This document shows, piece after piece, positions 1 through 11,689 of a stretch of DNA of 64,000 bases (position 1 is the stretch's first letter; the number at the start of each line of letters is the position of its first letter). The position numbers and the translations under genes are program-made. The notes beneath the pieces are model-generated. The model had not been told where the DNA came from. It did not search any database and saw nothing but the letters and a program-made list of their open reading frames with translations. Origin of the DNA: Luscinia megarhynchos (Eukaryota; Chordata; Aves; Passeriformes; Turdidae). The stretch covers positions 2,761,748 to 2,825,747 of the forward strand of contig CM067590.1 of assembly GCA_034336665.1 (NCBI GenBank), read 5' to 3'.

Positions 1-149
1 GATAACCGGCTGATGGGACTGAGCTAATGGAGAAAATCCATTTAGGATCACTCGATACTCTCCCCTGGGCTTTCATTACACCTCAGGGCTCTGCAGGGCA
101 CCGGGCCCTGAGCCGGCCTCTGCCAGCCCAGATCCCATCGCTGCCGGCT

Positions 150-640
150 GGATGTCTCACAGAGGCACTGGCGGGATGTGGGGAGGGAAGAGGGGAAGAA
201 TAGTAGGGGAGAAATGAGGGAAGAAGTGCAGGAAGGGATGCAGGAAGAGACAGGCATGGGGACGAATGCAGGAAGAGATGTAAAAAGGGATGTGCATAGG
301 GAACGGGTGCAGGGAGAGATGTGCATGGGGAGGGATGCAGGGAGGAATTCAGGGAAGGATGTAGGGAGGGATGTGCATGGGAGGGAATGAGGGAAGAGAT
401 GCAGGGAGGGATGTGCATGAGGAGGGATGCAGGGAGGGATGCAGGGAGGGATGTAGGGAGGGATGTGCATGGAGAAGAATGCAGGAAGGGATGAAGGGAG
501 GGATGCAGGGGGGGATGTGCATGGACAGGAATGCAGGAAGGGATGTGCATGGGGAGCGAAGCAGGGAGGGATGCAGGGAGTGATGTGCATGAGAAGTGAT
601 GTAGGAAGGGACACTGAGCTTTGCGCACAAAGCCTGCAGC
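150..640. repeat. GGGAGGGATGCA-type minisatellite
   Basis: Degenerate purine-rich tandem array. The core AGGGAGGGATGCA alternates with GATGTGCATGG at irregular 12-26 bp spacing. The long overlapping open frames here on both strands are low-complexity by-products of the repeat (Ser/Pro/His-rich on the minus strand) and not genes. Confidence 0.85.
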
Positions 641-844
641 CCTGAGATGCAGCTGCAGGTGACAAGAGCAATGCCAGCAATCCCTGCGAGGGACAGGGAC
701 AAACTGAGGTGTGATGGGGCCTTGCCCTGGAGCAGCTCCCAAGGAGCAGGGCCTGGCTCAGTGCCACAGGCAGCAACAGGGACCCCCGGGGCTGCGGGCA
801 CTCAGGCCGAGCTCCCGTGGCAGGAAAGGCGACAGAGCCATGAA

Positions 845-1210
845 GAGAAGTAAAATAATTATCGTGCGCTGGCGGCTCTGGCTCCCGCCCGGCGCGTTCT
901 GTTTAAGGCTAGTTAATAGCCAGTGTTCTCTGGTTAGGCCTGAATGACATTTCCAGAGTTATAATAACTGAGCTATTACTCGCCGTATTGATGCATTCCC
1001 CCCGCCGGCAGCGGCTCATCCCGCGCCGTGCCGCCCGGCCGCCAAAAGCTCCTTTAGTCAATAGCACTTCTATTTTTCATTACTCCCTGGAAATGTGGCT
1101 CTTGGAAGCTCATCCGTCATTCAATTACGCCCTGGTTCAGTCCTATCATACACGTGTCATAAAGTTCCTCAGATCTGAACTGCTGTTAATTTTCTGCGCC
1201 ATCCCAAGGG
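845..1210. promoter_or_regulatory. candidate conserved non-coding element
   Basis: About 360 bp of non-repetitive sequence of mixed composition within GC-rich repeat-laden intron. It is dense in TAAT/ATTA cores (TAATTAT near 855, TAATAACTGAG near 962, TCAATTACG near 1,119) and contains CACGTG at about 1,151. It resembles a homeobox-type enhancer block. This is inference from composition; no alignment was possible. Confidence 0.35.
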
Positions 1211-1562
1211 GATGCCCGGGACGTGCCTGGAAAGCAACCAGGCAGCCGAGGGCATGCCGGGTATGGGCGCTCCCGGGAGCAGGGGCTGCAGTACTGCCGG
1301 GGTGCCCGGGGAGTGTGCAGCATTGAGGGGTCACCCCAGAGCTCGGACATCATCCCTTCCCCACAGCACTGGTGCCACACGACCTTGGCAGCGCTGGGAA
1401 TTTATTCCTGGGGTTGGTTTATTCTTTTATCAGGTGTTGGTTTAACAGGGTGAGCTCTCCCCCTTCCCCTTTAATCCTATCGGCATCTGTGTTGGGCACG
1501 TCCATACCCAGAATAATCACCTGCTTGGCAGATTTGTCACTTCACCAGATGTAATCGGAGAA

Positions 1563-1606
1563 CTTTTCCTTTTTTTTTCTTTTTTTTTTTTTTCTTTTTG
1601 AAACTC
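1563..1606. repeat. T-rich tract
   Basis: Run of T interrupted by single C residues, reading as a poly(A)-like tract on the minus strand. No retroelement body is recognisable beside it. Confidence 0.8.
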
Positions 1607-4054
1607 TCCTTATTTTCTGTTTCTTAGAAGCTGCAGCTCGCAGCAAAGGTGGCTGCTGCAGGCAGTACCTGCTCCAGGTCACCCTCCCCAAAGCCAAGGG
1701 TTTGCTTTGCTCAGCTCTGCACTCCAGCTGGGTTTTGGCTGAGGGGAGGATGACAGGGCAGTGGCACAGAGGGTGGCTGTGCCATGATGGCTGTTCCTGC
1801 CATCCTCTGCTGCCAGGAGTGCACCTGGATGGGCACAAACCCTGAGCCGGGGGGAAAATGGGCACAGGATGAGGCTGGGGGATGTTTGGGATGGGGGATG
1901 TTGAGTCAGGGGGATGCCAGGTGAGGAAGAGGCCAGGCTGGGAGGATGCCAGCTCAGGGGGACGCAGAGGTTGCTCACAACATGTCTCTGCACAGATGCC
2001 AATGATCAGCAGCTCCTTCCCAGCCTTAAAAACTCATACCCAAGAGATGCTGTGGGTCCTGCTCCCCTCCACACCCCTCCAGGCATCATTCCTGCTCTCC
2101 CACCATGGAATTCCTGTGGCTCTCTCCCAGCCAGGCCTGCCCTGGGGATTCCTGCCCGTGCTCTCCTGTCCAGGGAGTCCTGTCCAGTCCCTTCATCAGT
2201 GCCTGGGTGGTCTCAGCCACTCCACGTGGCCTCCCAGCAGGACAATGACCTGGTCACTGTCCTGCTCCCACGGAGCCTGTCATGTGCTGCTGTTCCTAAG
2301 CCAGGATGGACACACGGCCGGGTGGGACAGACACACGGTGTTTGTGAGCATCCTGTCACCTGCCAGCCCCCAGGACAGTCACGCTCCCGCCCAGCCCTTT
2401 CCTGCTCCTTGGAGAGCTCCGGCCATGCCGAGGCTCTGAACGGATTGATAAACAAACATTCCCATCAGGAGGATGTGCCAGGAGCAGCCCAGCCACGAGG
2501 CTGCCACGAGGCTCTCCCAGCCCCAGGACAATCACCAGACTCTCAGTCATGCTGGATCAGCCTCCAACCCAGCTCTGATCGGGGAAACTGAGGCAGGGAA
2601 GGGTGTGTGGATGTGCAGGGTGGCAGCTCCCGAGCATCCCGTGCCCCGGGCATCCTCTGCCAGCCTGGCATTTCCCTGCTCCCTTCCCAGCCCAGGCTCC
2701 CGCCGAGCTCTGGGCACGGATTAATGACCGGCCTAATTGATCTCTGACGAGGCACCAGAGATCGATGCTAGATCCCGCTCCAGGCTCTGTGAAAAGCCAT
2801 TTCTCCTGCCCGGCCGGGCAGCACCGCCCCTCGCCCGCAGGGAAGCGCCCATCGATCGGGGCAAGGATCGATCGGGTGGAGAGGGGATGGAGGGGAGGGC
2901 GGCCACCCCCACCGAGGGGCTGCAGGGAGCACCCCCGGCAGCCCTGGGCTTCAGCCCCGGGGCTCCAGGAGCTCGCCCTGCGCCCAGCGGGGCCGTGAGA
3001 AGGCTCCTTGTCGCCGTTCCAGGTGACACAGGGCACAGCCAGCAGCTCCTCCCGGGCACCTCCGGGCTGGAGGGTCCCGGTGCCCCGGGAGGGGAGGGGG
3101 CAAACAGAGCCACCAGCGGTGAGGTCACAGCGCCAGCAGATCCGCACTGATTTCCTCGCCTGACTCTTCCCCCCTTATTCCTTCTCCTTGTGTCCCACCG
3201 GCCAAATTTGACCTAATTTGGCGCAACCGGCCGAGGTCTTCACTTCTCAGTGCCCCCCTCCTCTCCTCTCCTTTCACTGGGGTTTAAGCCTTTTCACTTC
3301 GCCCATTCACTCCAAGACTAATCAGATTAAAGCCCTGCCCGGGGCGCTGCCTCGCCTCGCACGGATTCACCTCCTTATCCCGCCCCCCTCGCTTCACCCC
3401 CTTTTTCCCCCTGTCAGATTTTGGCAGCCAACTCCAAGGTCCGGGCACGGCCATGTCAGGGGTCAGTGGTGGCAGCAGCTGCCCTTGTGTGCCCAGGGAA
3501 GGGCACAGAGGAGGGATCTGGGGGGACACGAGGGGATGTAAGAGAGGGATGAAGAGAGTGGCAGGATGGGAATAAAGAGGGTGGCAGGACAGGGATGAAG
3601 AAGGTGGCAGGACAGGGATGAAGGCAGCACCAGCCACAGGTTTCCAAAGCCATCCTGCTCTTTGAAGAATTCCTCCTCCTCCTCAGCCTGGCTTCACATC
3701 CCAGGTTGAGCTAAAGGAGCATTTAATTTTGGAGAAATTTAGGGAAAAAAAGGTACTCTTTTACTTTTTCCCCTCTTCTCACCCAGAATCATGACTGGGT
3801 AAGGGGTGAAGCCAGGACCACGGTGCCCACCCTGGAGTCCCCCAAACGAACACCACACCCAGAGACTGGAGTCACCCACCAGCCCCCACACCCCGGGACC
3901 CTTTGGGAAAGGAACAACTCCCCACTAAAAACTTCCTGGCCTCATCCCACGTGCTCCAGCCCCAAAAATCACCCAATGCCCCCATCTAAACCTTAACTAC
4001 GGATTTCCATTCCCCCCGGCCCAGCCCTGCACACAAACGCATTCGCCACGGCCC

Positions 4055-4350
4055 CCTCCCCAGCAGGGATTGTATGCAAAGGCGCAGAGGGGGAATGAAT
4101 AATTCATCCCCGCTGTCTTTCAGAATTACACTGTGGAAAAATACATCTGAGACTACTATATTAAAAAAAAAAAAAACTTAAATAAAGGAGAAAGGAGCCG
4201 GGGAGGCAGCTCGGTTCGCGGCCCCCGCGGCCGGAGCGCGATGCGGGGATGAAAAGCGCCGGCGCGTCCTGGCTCCTCTTCCATTGAGCGACTCCACATT
4301 CAGGTCCGTGCGGAAACACCGGAATCCCTTCCTGTGCTTTGTTCTGCGGC
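4055..4350. promoter_or_regulatory. candidate conserved non-coding element
   Basis: AT-containing unique block (GAATAATTCATCC, AGAATTACACTG, an A14 run near 4,164, then a CpG-rich stretch) between GC-rich regions. ATGCAAAG at about 4,074 resembles an octamer. Possible intronic enhancer of EFNA2; not verified by comparison. Confidence 0.3.
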
Positions 4351-4499
4351 CTTTTCAGCGGGGGGCTTACGGGGCTGGGCAGGGGGGCGGCGGGGAGGGG
4401 GCACAGGGCTTGGGGGGGCCCTTTGAAGAAACCCACTCATGCGTTCGGCTGGTTGAGTCCAAGGGGCGGCACTGGGGGGCGAGGGGGGATTGGGATGGG

Positions 4500-5235
4500 T
4501 GAGGGGGGGGCTCTGCTGGGTGAGGGCAGGGCTGGCCTGGCCGGGGGGGCTGCACTGGGGGTGAGCAGGGGCTGTGCTGGAGTGAGTGAGGGGCCGCCTT
4601 GGGTGTCTGGGGAGGCTGTCCTGCGTGACTGGGGGGCTGCCCTCGTTGACTGGGGGGGCTGCCCTGAGGTCAGCTGAGGGCTGTTCTGATGATGGGGCTA
4701 TGCTGGAGTGAGTGGGGGGCTGCTCTTGGTGACTGGGGGGGCTGTCTTGGCTGACTGGGGGAGCTGCCTTGGATGAGTGGGGGGCTGTCCCAGGTGAGAG
4801 GGGGGCTGCCCTGGGTGAGTGGGGGGCTGCCTTGAGGTCAGTCTAGGGCTGTTCTGGTCATGGGGGAGCTGCCTGGTCATGGGGCTGTGCTGGTGTGAGT
4901 GGGGGGCTGCCCTGGGTGAGTGGGGGGGCTGCCTTGAGGTCAGTCTAGGGCTGTTCTGGTCATGGAGGGCTGCCCTGATCATGGGGCTGTGCTGATGTGA
5001 TTGGAGCCTGTCCTGCGTGTCTGAGGGGCTGCCCTGGGTGAGTGGGGGGCTGCCCTGGGTGTCTGGGGGGGCTGTCCTGGGAGAGTGGGGGGCTGCCCTG
5101 AGGTCAGCTGAGAGCTGTTCTGGTAATGGGGGGGCTGCCCTGGTCATGGGGCTGTGCTGGGGGGAGTCAGGAGCTGCCCTGGGTGAGTGGGGGGCTGCCC
5201 TGAGATGAGCAGAGGGGCTGCTCTGGCCAGGGGTC
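4500..5235. repeat. G-rich 21-bp minisatellite
   Basis: Tandem array built on TGAGTGGGGGGCTGCCCTGGG with many insertions, about 30 units. Each unit carries a run of five to seven G, so the plus strand has strong G-quadruplex potential throughout. The minus-strand open frame (Ser/Pro/Gln-rich) is a repeat artefact. Confidence 0.9.
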
Positions 5236-5484
5236 CAGCGTGCCCGACCCCCCCAGCTCAGCCAGAACCCCCTCAACACCACCCTGGCAGCACCCTGCAG
5301 TCCCAGCACGAAGGAGGGAGCTCTGCCCCATCCCAGAGCGCTCCCAGCTGGACTTTGGGCTGTGCCCTGACCCCTCCCGGTGCCCAGAACCCCCTGCACG
5401 GGACCAGCCCTGCCTGCATCTCCCCCTTGCAGCTGGCGGGGGCCACGTGCTGCCGCGCAAACGGGGAGGGGAGGAAGCGGGAGG

Positions 5485-5665
5485 CACTTTAATTTGGCTA
5501 TTTAAAAATAAAGAAATAACGCAGGCTTTGAAAGCCCGGAGGGGTCCCAGCGGAGGGACCTCATCCCCCCTTCAAAGGCCGCCTCTGCTTTCTTCCCCCC
5601 GCTCGCAGCACACAAAGGTGCATGAGCACTTTCGTCTCTGTGGAAAGACCTTTTTAATTGGTTCC
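5485..5665. promoter_or_regulatory. AT-containing unique block
   Basis: Non-repetitive stretch with TTTAATTTGGCTATTTAAAA, a poly-purine centre and CTTTTTAATTGG. Possibly a conserved element. Evidence is composition only. Confidence 0.2.
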
Positions 5666-6148
5666 AGGCAGAAGGTTAAAATCTCTCCCCTTCCCTGTGC
5701 GCTTGGCTAAGAGGGGAAAGGGGGGAAAAGGGGGGAGGCAGGGAGGAAGGGTTGTATGGAGACAAAACAGCTCTGCCCAGTGTGAAGGGGCTGAGCCAGG
5801 GGGCACCCGGGGCAGTGTCCCCAACATGGGGTCCAGGGTCACTGAGGGTGACAGGGATCCAGGTGGAAGCAGGGAAGAGCCAGGGGGCTGTGGTGGGGGC
5901 TCTGGGGCAGGAGGTGTCCCCAGGAAAATGGAAGTGCTCAGTGTGAGGTTGCTCAGTGCCTCCATGGGAATGCGGGGTTGGAGGTTTTCTGCAGATTCCC
6001 AAAAAAAGCAAATGGGAACATGGTGCTGGGGAGGAAGCTGGGCAGAGCAGGAAGGCACCCAAGGGGCTGCTCCCACCTCCACGTGTCTCCCCATAACCAC
6101 AGAGTACCCTGAGCACATCCCCATCCACATCCCCAGGATGGCATCCTA

Positions 6149-6720
6149 GAGCATCCACATGGAACATCCACATGGAACATGCACAGGGAGCATCCACATG
6201 GAACAGGCACATGGAACATCCACATGGAGCATCCACATGGAACATGCACATGGAGCATCCACATGGAGCATCCACATGGAATATCCACATGGAGCATCCA
6301 CGTGGAACATGCACATGGAACATGCACATGGAACATCCACATGGAACATGCACATGGAACATCCACATGGAGCATCCACATGGAACATGCACATGGAACA
6401 TCCACATGGAACATGCACATGGAACATGCACAGGGAGCATCCACATGGAACAGGCACATGGAACATCCACGTGGAACATGCACATGGAACATGCACATGG
6501 AACATCCACATGGAACATGCACATGGAATATCCACATGGAGCATCCACATGGAACATGCACATGGAACATCCACATGGAACATGCACATGGAACATGCAC
6601 AGGGAGCATCCACATGGAACAGGCACATGGAACATCCACATGGAGCATCCACATGGAACAGGCACATGGAACATGCACATGGAACATCCACATGGAACAT
6701 GCACATGGAACATGCACAGC
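6149..6720. repeat. 13-bp minisatellite, about 44 perfect or near-perfect units
   Basis: Units are GAACATCCACATG and variants (GAACATGCACATG, GAGCATCCACATG, GAACATGCACAGG, GAACAGGCACATG). Because 13 is not a multiple of 3 and no unit contributes a stop, many frames are open with a 13-residue period (Met-His-Gly-Thr-rich on plus, Cys-Met-Phe-His-Val on minus). A marker variant (CACAGGGAGCATCC) recurs at about 6,181, 6,428 and 6,597, that is 19 and 13 units apart, which indicates higher-order duplication. Confidence 0.97.
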
Positions 6721-6769
6721 TCCTCGCCATTCCCATTCCTATTCCATGTCACTGCCACTGCCATCATCC

Positions 6770-7200
6770 TGGGCCCGCCATCCTCCTATCCCTGCCATGC
6801 TTCCAGCATTGCCATCCTCCTGGTCCTACCATCCTCCCAATTGTGCCATCCTTCTATTCCTGCCATCCTCCTGCCACTGCCATCTCCTGCCACTGCCATC
6901 CTGCTATTCCTGCCACCCTTCCAGCACTGCCATCCTCCCAAATCTTGCCATCCTCCCAGGCCTGCCATCCTTCCAATACTGCCATCCTGCTATTCCTGCC
7001 ATCCTCCCAATCCCACCATCCTCTCAATCCCACTATCTTCCCAGCACTGCTATCCTCCCAAATCTTGCCATGCTCCCAGCACTCTATCCCCTATTCCTGT
7101 CATCCTCCTATCCCAATCCTCCATCCCAATACTGCCATCCTTCTCTCCCTGCCACCCTCTATCCCTGCCACCCTCCCAGCCCTGCCATCCTCCCAGCACT
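6770..7200. repeat. TGCCATCCTCCCA-type minisatellite
   Basis: Pyrimidine-rich array of about 13-30 bp units with GCCATCCTCC or GCCATCCT as the core, directly following the 13-bp array. More diverged than its neighbour. Confidence 0.85.
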
Positions 7201-7400
7201 TGGGTTTCCTTTCACGGAAGGGGGAGCTGAGAAAAAAGCATCAATTATTGAGCCGGGGCGGCGAGCCCGCCACGTCCCCCTTGCTGATGCCGCTCAGGTA
7301 GAGCCGCGCGAGCCGCAGTCAGACACCTCTAACACGATTAAGCTGCAGGGCTCTGCCAGCGCGCTTCAAGGTCAACTTCTCTGAGGCTGACAAAAGGCAC
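7200..7400. promoter_or_regulatory. unique block between two minisatellites
   Basis: Includes AAGCATCAATTATTGAGCC and CTCTAACACGATTAAGC. Non-repetitive and possibly a conserved element. Low support. Confidence 0.25.
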
Positions 7401-7524
7401 GGCGGGCAGCGGCTTCCCCCGCCCCCGCCCGGGGCGGCAGCACGCTGGGGACGGGCAGCAGCAGCCCTGAGAGGTGGCAGAGGGACAGGGGGAGCTCCAG
7501 GGCAGGGTGGCAGGGGACCCACGG

Positions 7525-8150
7525 GGATGGGGATGCAGTGCTGGGGCTCCCAGTGGGACCAGGGTGCAGTGCTGGGGCTCCTACTGGGATGAGGATGCTT
7601 TGCTGGGGCTCCCAGCGGGATGGGGATATGGTGGTGGAGCCCTCAGTGGGATGGGGATGCAGTGCTGGGGCTCCCACTGGGATCAGGGTGCAGTGTTGGG
7701 GCTCCTGTTTGAATGGGGATACAGTGCTGGGGATCCCAGTGGGATCAGGGTGCACTGATGGGGCTCCTGCTGGGATGGGGATGCAGTGGTGGGGCTCCTG
7801 TTCAAACGGGGATATGATGGTGGAGCTCCCAGTGGGATGAAGATGCAGTGGTGGGGCTCCTGCTGGGATCAGGGTGTGGTGCTGGGGCTCCTGTTTGGAT
7901 GGGGATACAGTGGTGGAGCTCCCAGTGGGACTAGGGTGAAGTGACGGGGCTCCTGCCAGGATGGGGTTGCAGAGGTGAAGTTCCCACTGGGATGGGGATG
8001 CAGTGGGGGAGTTCCCATTGGGATGGGGATGCAGTGGGGGAGTTCCCACTGGGATGGGGATGCAGTGGTGAAGTTCCCACTGGGATGGGGATGCAGTGGG
8101 GGAGTTCCCATTGGGATGGGGATGCTGTGCTGGGGCTCCCACTGAGACGG
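7525..8150. repeat. 31-bp minisatellite, about 20 units
   Basis: Unit of 31 bp beginning CAGTGCTGGGGCTCCCAGTG and ending in GGGAT(G/C)-AGGGTG variants. Later units become TTCCCACTGGGATGGGGATG. Open frames on both strands come from the array. Confidence 0.93.
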
Positions 8151-8542
8151 GGCCTTGCCATGGGGCTCCCAAGCCCAGGACAGGGTCCTGCTGTGTCCCT
8201 CTGCAGCAAAGCTGTTCCTGTCACGCCGTGCAGCAGGAGCAGGTCCAGCCCAGCTGCACATGGAGCAGGAATTGGATCCAGATGTTTCCCCCAGCAGCCG
8301 GAAACCGCCTCTCCCCATCCCAAAAGTGCTCGGCAGCCCCTTCCACCACCCCACAAGGCCTTGGTGGGGACCAGCCCTGGCCAGCATGGAGTGGTGACAA
8401 CAGGGCTGGGATCCACCCCAGCATGGCACAGGCAGCAGAGGGACCAGGCAGCTCGGGAGGCGACGGGGGTGGCAGTGCCAGCTCTGCCATGGTGCTCCTG
8501 CATTTGGTGTTTGGGTACTCACAGTGACAGGACTCATCCTGA

Positions 8543-8602
8543 GTCACCTTCATCCTCATCCTCATCCTCACCCTCACCCTCACCCTCATCCTCCTCATTC
8601 CC
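8543..8602. repeat. (CACCCTCATCCT)n microsatellite
   Basis: Simple hexamer-like CCTCAT/CCTCAC repeat of about 60 bp. Confidence 0.9.
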
Positions 8603-8979
8603 TTCCAAAACCACCCTGCTCTCCTGCAAGACAAAGGAGGGACAGCAACCCCTCCTGGGTGTGCTCTGTTTTGGGCACTCACATGCCAGTCAGAAGGCAA
8701 CACAGCCACAAAAAACCCCAAATCTCAGCATGGGAGGACCCAGCTCCTATATCTGGGTGTACATGGGCTGGGGAAGGGCTGACAGGCAGCTCCAGCAATG
8801 GGGTACATGACACAGGCCATCCCCAGCACCATTCCCAAAGGGCACCACACCCACAGGTCCCGTCACCGCCTCAAGCCATCTCCTGCTTTGGGGAGGGCAG
8901 TGGGTGGGGACACAGCTTTCTGGCCCTGCCACAAGAGTGAGAAAAAACACCTAAAAACCTCAAAAACCCATTGGAGAAG

Positions 8980-9210
8980 CCAGAACCCAAATTCCCCCCT
9001 CTCCTGTTATTTAAAGCCCATCCAGCTCCCGAGTCCTGCAATGATGCAACAAGCTCAATTACCATTAAAAGAATGCGTTCCTGCTCCTCCATTACGGAGA
9101 AAAGCCTGAAAACCAACCCCTGGGAATTCCACAACTCTAGAAAGAAGAAAAATAAAATATTCATGTAATTTAGATTATTTAAAACGTGGCGGTTGGTAAA
9201 CCAGTCTCTG
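8980..9210. promoter_or_regulatory. candidate conserved non-coding element
   Basis: Unique, comparatively AT-rich block. It contains GCAATGATGCAACAAGC, CAATTACCATTAAAAG and TCATGTAATTTAGATTATTT. It differs sharply from the GC-rich flanks, so it may be a constrained intronic element of EFNA2. Confidence 0.35.
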
Positions 9211-9559
9211 CACTGGAGGGAACTGGGGGTGTTCACACCTTGTAGAAAGCCAGGAATGGGTCAGGGCTGGAAAACCCAGTTGTGGCCACGCAGATCCCGG
9301 TGCCACCCCGAGCACCCCACGCCCAGGATCTGGTGTTAAATGGGTTTTTAAACAGCTCTGAGCTTGTGGGATGCAGCACTGAGGAAGGACAGCAGGTTAT
9401 TTTTATCGGTGCATTAGTTCCAGTTTAATTGCAGGGATGTCATGAACGGCACGGAGCAGGGTCCGGGCATGGGGATGCTGAAGCTGGGGAGTCCTGTCCC
9501 AAACCCTGTGCACTGGGACACTGCACATGCCTCTCCTCCCACCAACAGAGCTTGGTGAC

Positions 9560-9632
9560 AAGCAGGGACAGGAGCCATTGACCAGGGACAGGAGCCATCG
9601 ACCAGGGACAGGGCCAGGAGCCATCGACCACA
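9560..9632. repeat. short GACAGGAGCCATCGACCAGG tandem repeat
   Basis: Three imperfect copies of a roughly 20-24 bp unit. Confidence 0.75.
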
Positions 9633-10210
9633 GCTGGACACTCGCAGCCCAAACATTCCTTCTCCTCCAGCTCCACCCAGCAGCTCCAGGAAAGAGGATT
9701 GTGGCTCCCTCCAGACCCTCCCTCCTCCTCTTCCTCTCTCCATGGCGGGTCCCAGGTCCCTCCAGTGCTCCACAACTGGGAATTCTCCTGCTGTCCCAGG
9801 CTCCATCATGTCCCACCAGCCCATCCCACCCTGCCCATCCTGCTCCCTTCACCAGCCCCTCTCGGAATTCCCACATCTCCAACAGGGCCAAACTCCCCTG
9901 GTTGGTGCCAGAGCCAGAGGCTGGGATCTCTGGGGTCACCCAGAGCAGGGACACACACTCAGCTCCTCCCCTGGCTGCTCCCAGCAGGAAACTTTCCACT
10001 GATGCTGACCCAAGACCTTCCCAGCATTGGAGCTGAGCTAATCCCGGGTTTCACACCCCAAGGGGCTGGGGGATGGCACTGCCAGCACAGGGACCCTCCA
10101 CTGTCCCTGTCCCCTCTGTGCTCACACAGAGCAAAGCACAGCAGAGCAGAGCCACTGCTGAGAAATCACCCTGGGGGAAAACCACAGCTGCACATCAGCG
10201 ACCCCACTGC

Positions 10211-10672
10211 TGGCACAGGGGAATGGGGACACTGGAACTGCCCTCCCATCCCTGGTACAGGGGAATGGGGACACTGGAACTGCCCTCCCATCCCTGGCAC
10301 AGGGGAATGGGGACACTGGAACTGCCCTCCCATCCCTGGCACAGGGGAATGGGGACACTGGATCTGTCCTCCCATCCCTGGCACAGGGGAATGGGGACAC
10401 TGGAACTGCCCTCCCATCCCTGGTACAGGGGAATGGGGACACTGGAACTGCCCTCCCATCCCTGGCACAGGGGAATGGGGACACTGGAACTGCCCTCCCA
10501 TCCCTGGCACAGGGGAATGGGGACACTGGAACTGCCCTCCCATCCCTGGCACAGGGGAATAGGGACACTGGAACTGCCCTCCCATCCCTGGCACAGGGGA
10601 ATGGGGACACTGGAACTGCCCTCCCATCCCTGGTACAGGGGAATGGGGACACTGGAACTGCCCTCCCATCCC
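10211..10672. repeat. 42-bp minisatellite, 11 units
   Basis: Eleven nearly identical 42-bp units starting TGGCACAGGGGAATGGGGAC and ending CTGCCCTCCCATCCC. Units differ mainly at one base (TGGCACAG versus TGGTACAG). Because 42 is a multiple of 3, several frames stay open with a 14-residue period, giving spurious proteins of about 170-290 residues on both strands. Copy identity implies recent expansion or homogenisation. Confidence 0.97.
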
Positions 10673-11239
10673 AGCCAGGTGTGATCCCAACAGCTTCCTT
10701 CCACCAGGAAAGCCAGGATTGTGCTGCCCAGAGCTTTGGATCATGCCCAGCACAATGTCCCCACCCCACCAGGGACTGGCCACCCCCCAGCTAGGCCTTG
10801 CAGCCCCCTCGCAGCCCAGCAGCCCCCAGAATACAGATGGGATTGGACACAGGATGTGGGATTTGTTGGGGATGGTTTCTCATGGAAGCCTCTGAGCAGG
10901 TCGAGGTTGCCAGAGGTGCCCTAGCAGCTGAGCAGGGATGAGCAGTGTCACAGGGAGGTGACAGTGACGTAATCCCAACACAGGAATGGCTCCCAGCAGG
11001 GAAAGCCTGGCCAAGCAGGATCAGGCCCAGGTGGAGCCGGGATGCAGAGCTGCACCCCTATACCAGTGCCCCTGCACCAGTGCCTCCCAGTTCAGCACTG
11101 GGGAGGTGACACCGGGCAGGGACAGGGCCACATGGCTCCTGCAGAGACCAGTGACATTCCCAGGTGGATTTGCTTTATAGGGTCAGGGAGGAAGGAACCA
11201 TTGTGGAGATATTTAAGTGGCGTTTCACCATCGGAAAAA

Positions 11240-11410
11240 ATTAGAGTCACAATATTAATTAATCCTCAAAGCACTTTACGAACATTAACTAATTAAGCCT
11301 CCCAACCCCTCTGTGAGGTGGGAAAGGTATCATTGTCCTCGTTTCACAGCTGCAGAAAATGAGGCATGCGGAGGTGATGTGACTCACCCAAGGTCGCTGT
11401 GAGCCAGGCA
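11240..11410 (+). mobile_element. MIR-like (CORE-SINE) relic
   Basis: The order of motifs follows the MIR consensus: TTAATCCTCAAAGCACTTTACG, CATTAACTAATTAAGCCTCC, CTGTGAGGTGGGAAAGGTAT, CATTGTCCTCGTTTCACAGC, GAAAATGAGGCATGCGGAGG, then GACTCACCCAAGGTCGCTGTG (each quoted in part). MIR elements are ancient amniote SINEs. Recognition is from memory of the family; the degree of preservation is notable for a bird. Confidence 0.7.
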
Positions 11411-11689
11411 AAGGTGGGGACAGGATCCCAAAATCCAGGATCCCAAAATCCAGGGTTCTAAAATCTGCCCCTTGCTCCTCAGCAGGGCAGGACCCAGCAG
11501 TGTTGAGCACCCTGGAGCCCAGGAATGCTGGATTATGTGCCAGGTCCCAGCATCCTGATCCCCACCCAGGGCAGGGACAAACCAGGATTTGCACCCACAA
11601 AGGGACATCCCAGTGAAAATCCCACCAGAACCAGGGGCAGGGAGTTAAAACAGAAACCACCGAGGGGTTTTATGGAAAACCCCACCGAC

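Noticed and set aside
2580..2605. GGGGAAACTGAGGCAGGG as a MIR fragment
   Set aside because: Only about 18 bp match; too short.
6146..7384. Long overlapping open frames on both strands (up to about 400 codons)
   Set aside because: Products of the 13-bp array and the following pyrimidine-rich array, with a 13-residue period and no splice or start context.
6149..10672. CRISPR-like array
   Set aside because: Repeats are directly tandem without unique spacers, and the genome is vertebrate.
10073..10783. Five overlapping repeat proteins of about 170-290 residues
   Set aside because: All derive from the 42-bp minisatellite; opposite strands are open simultaneously.
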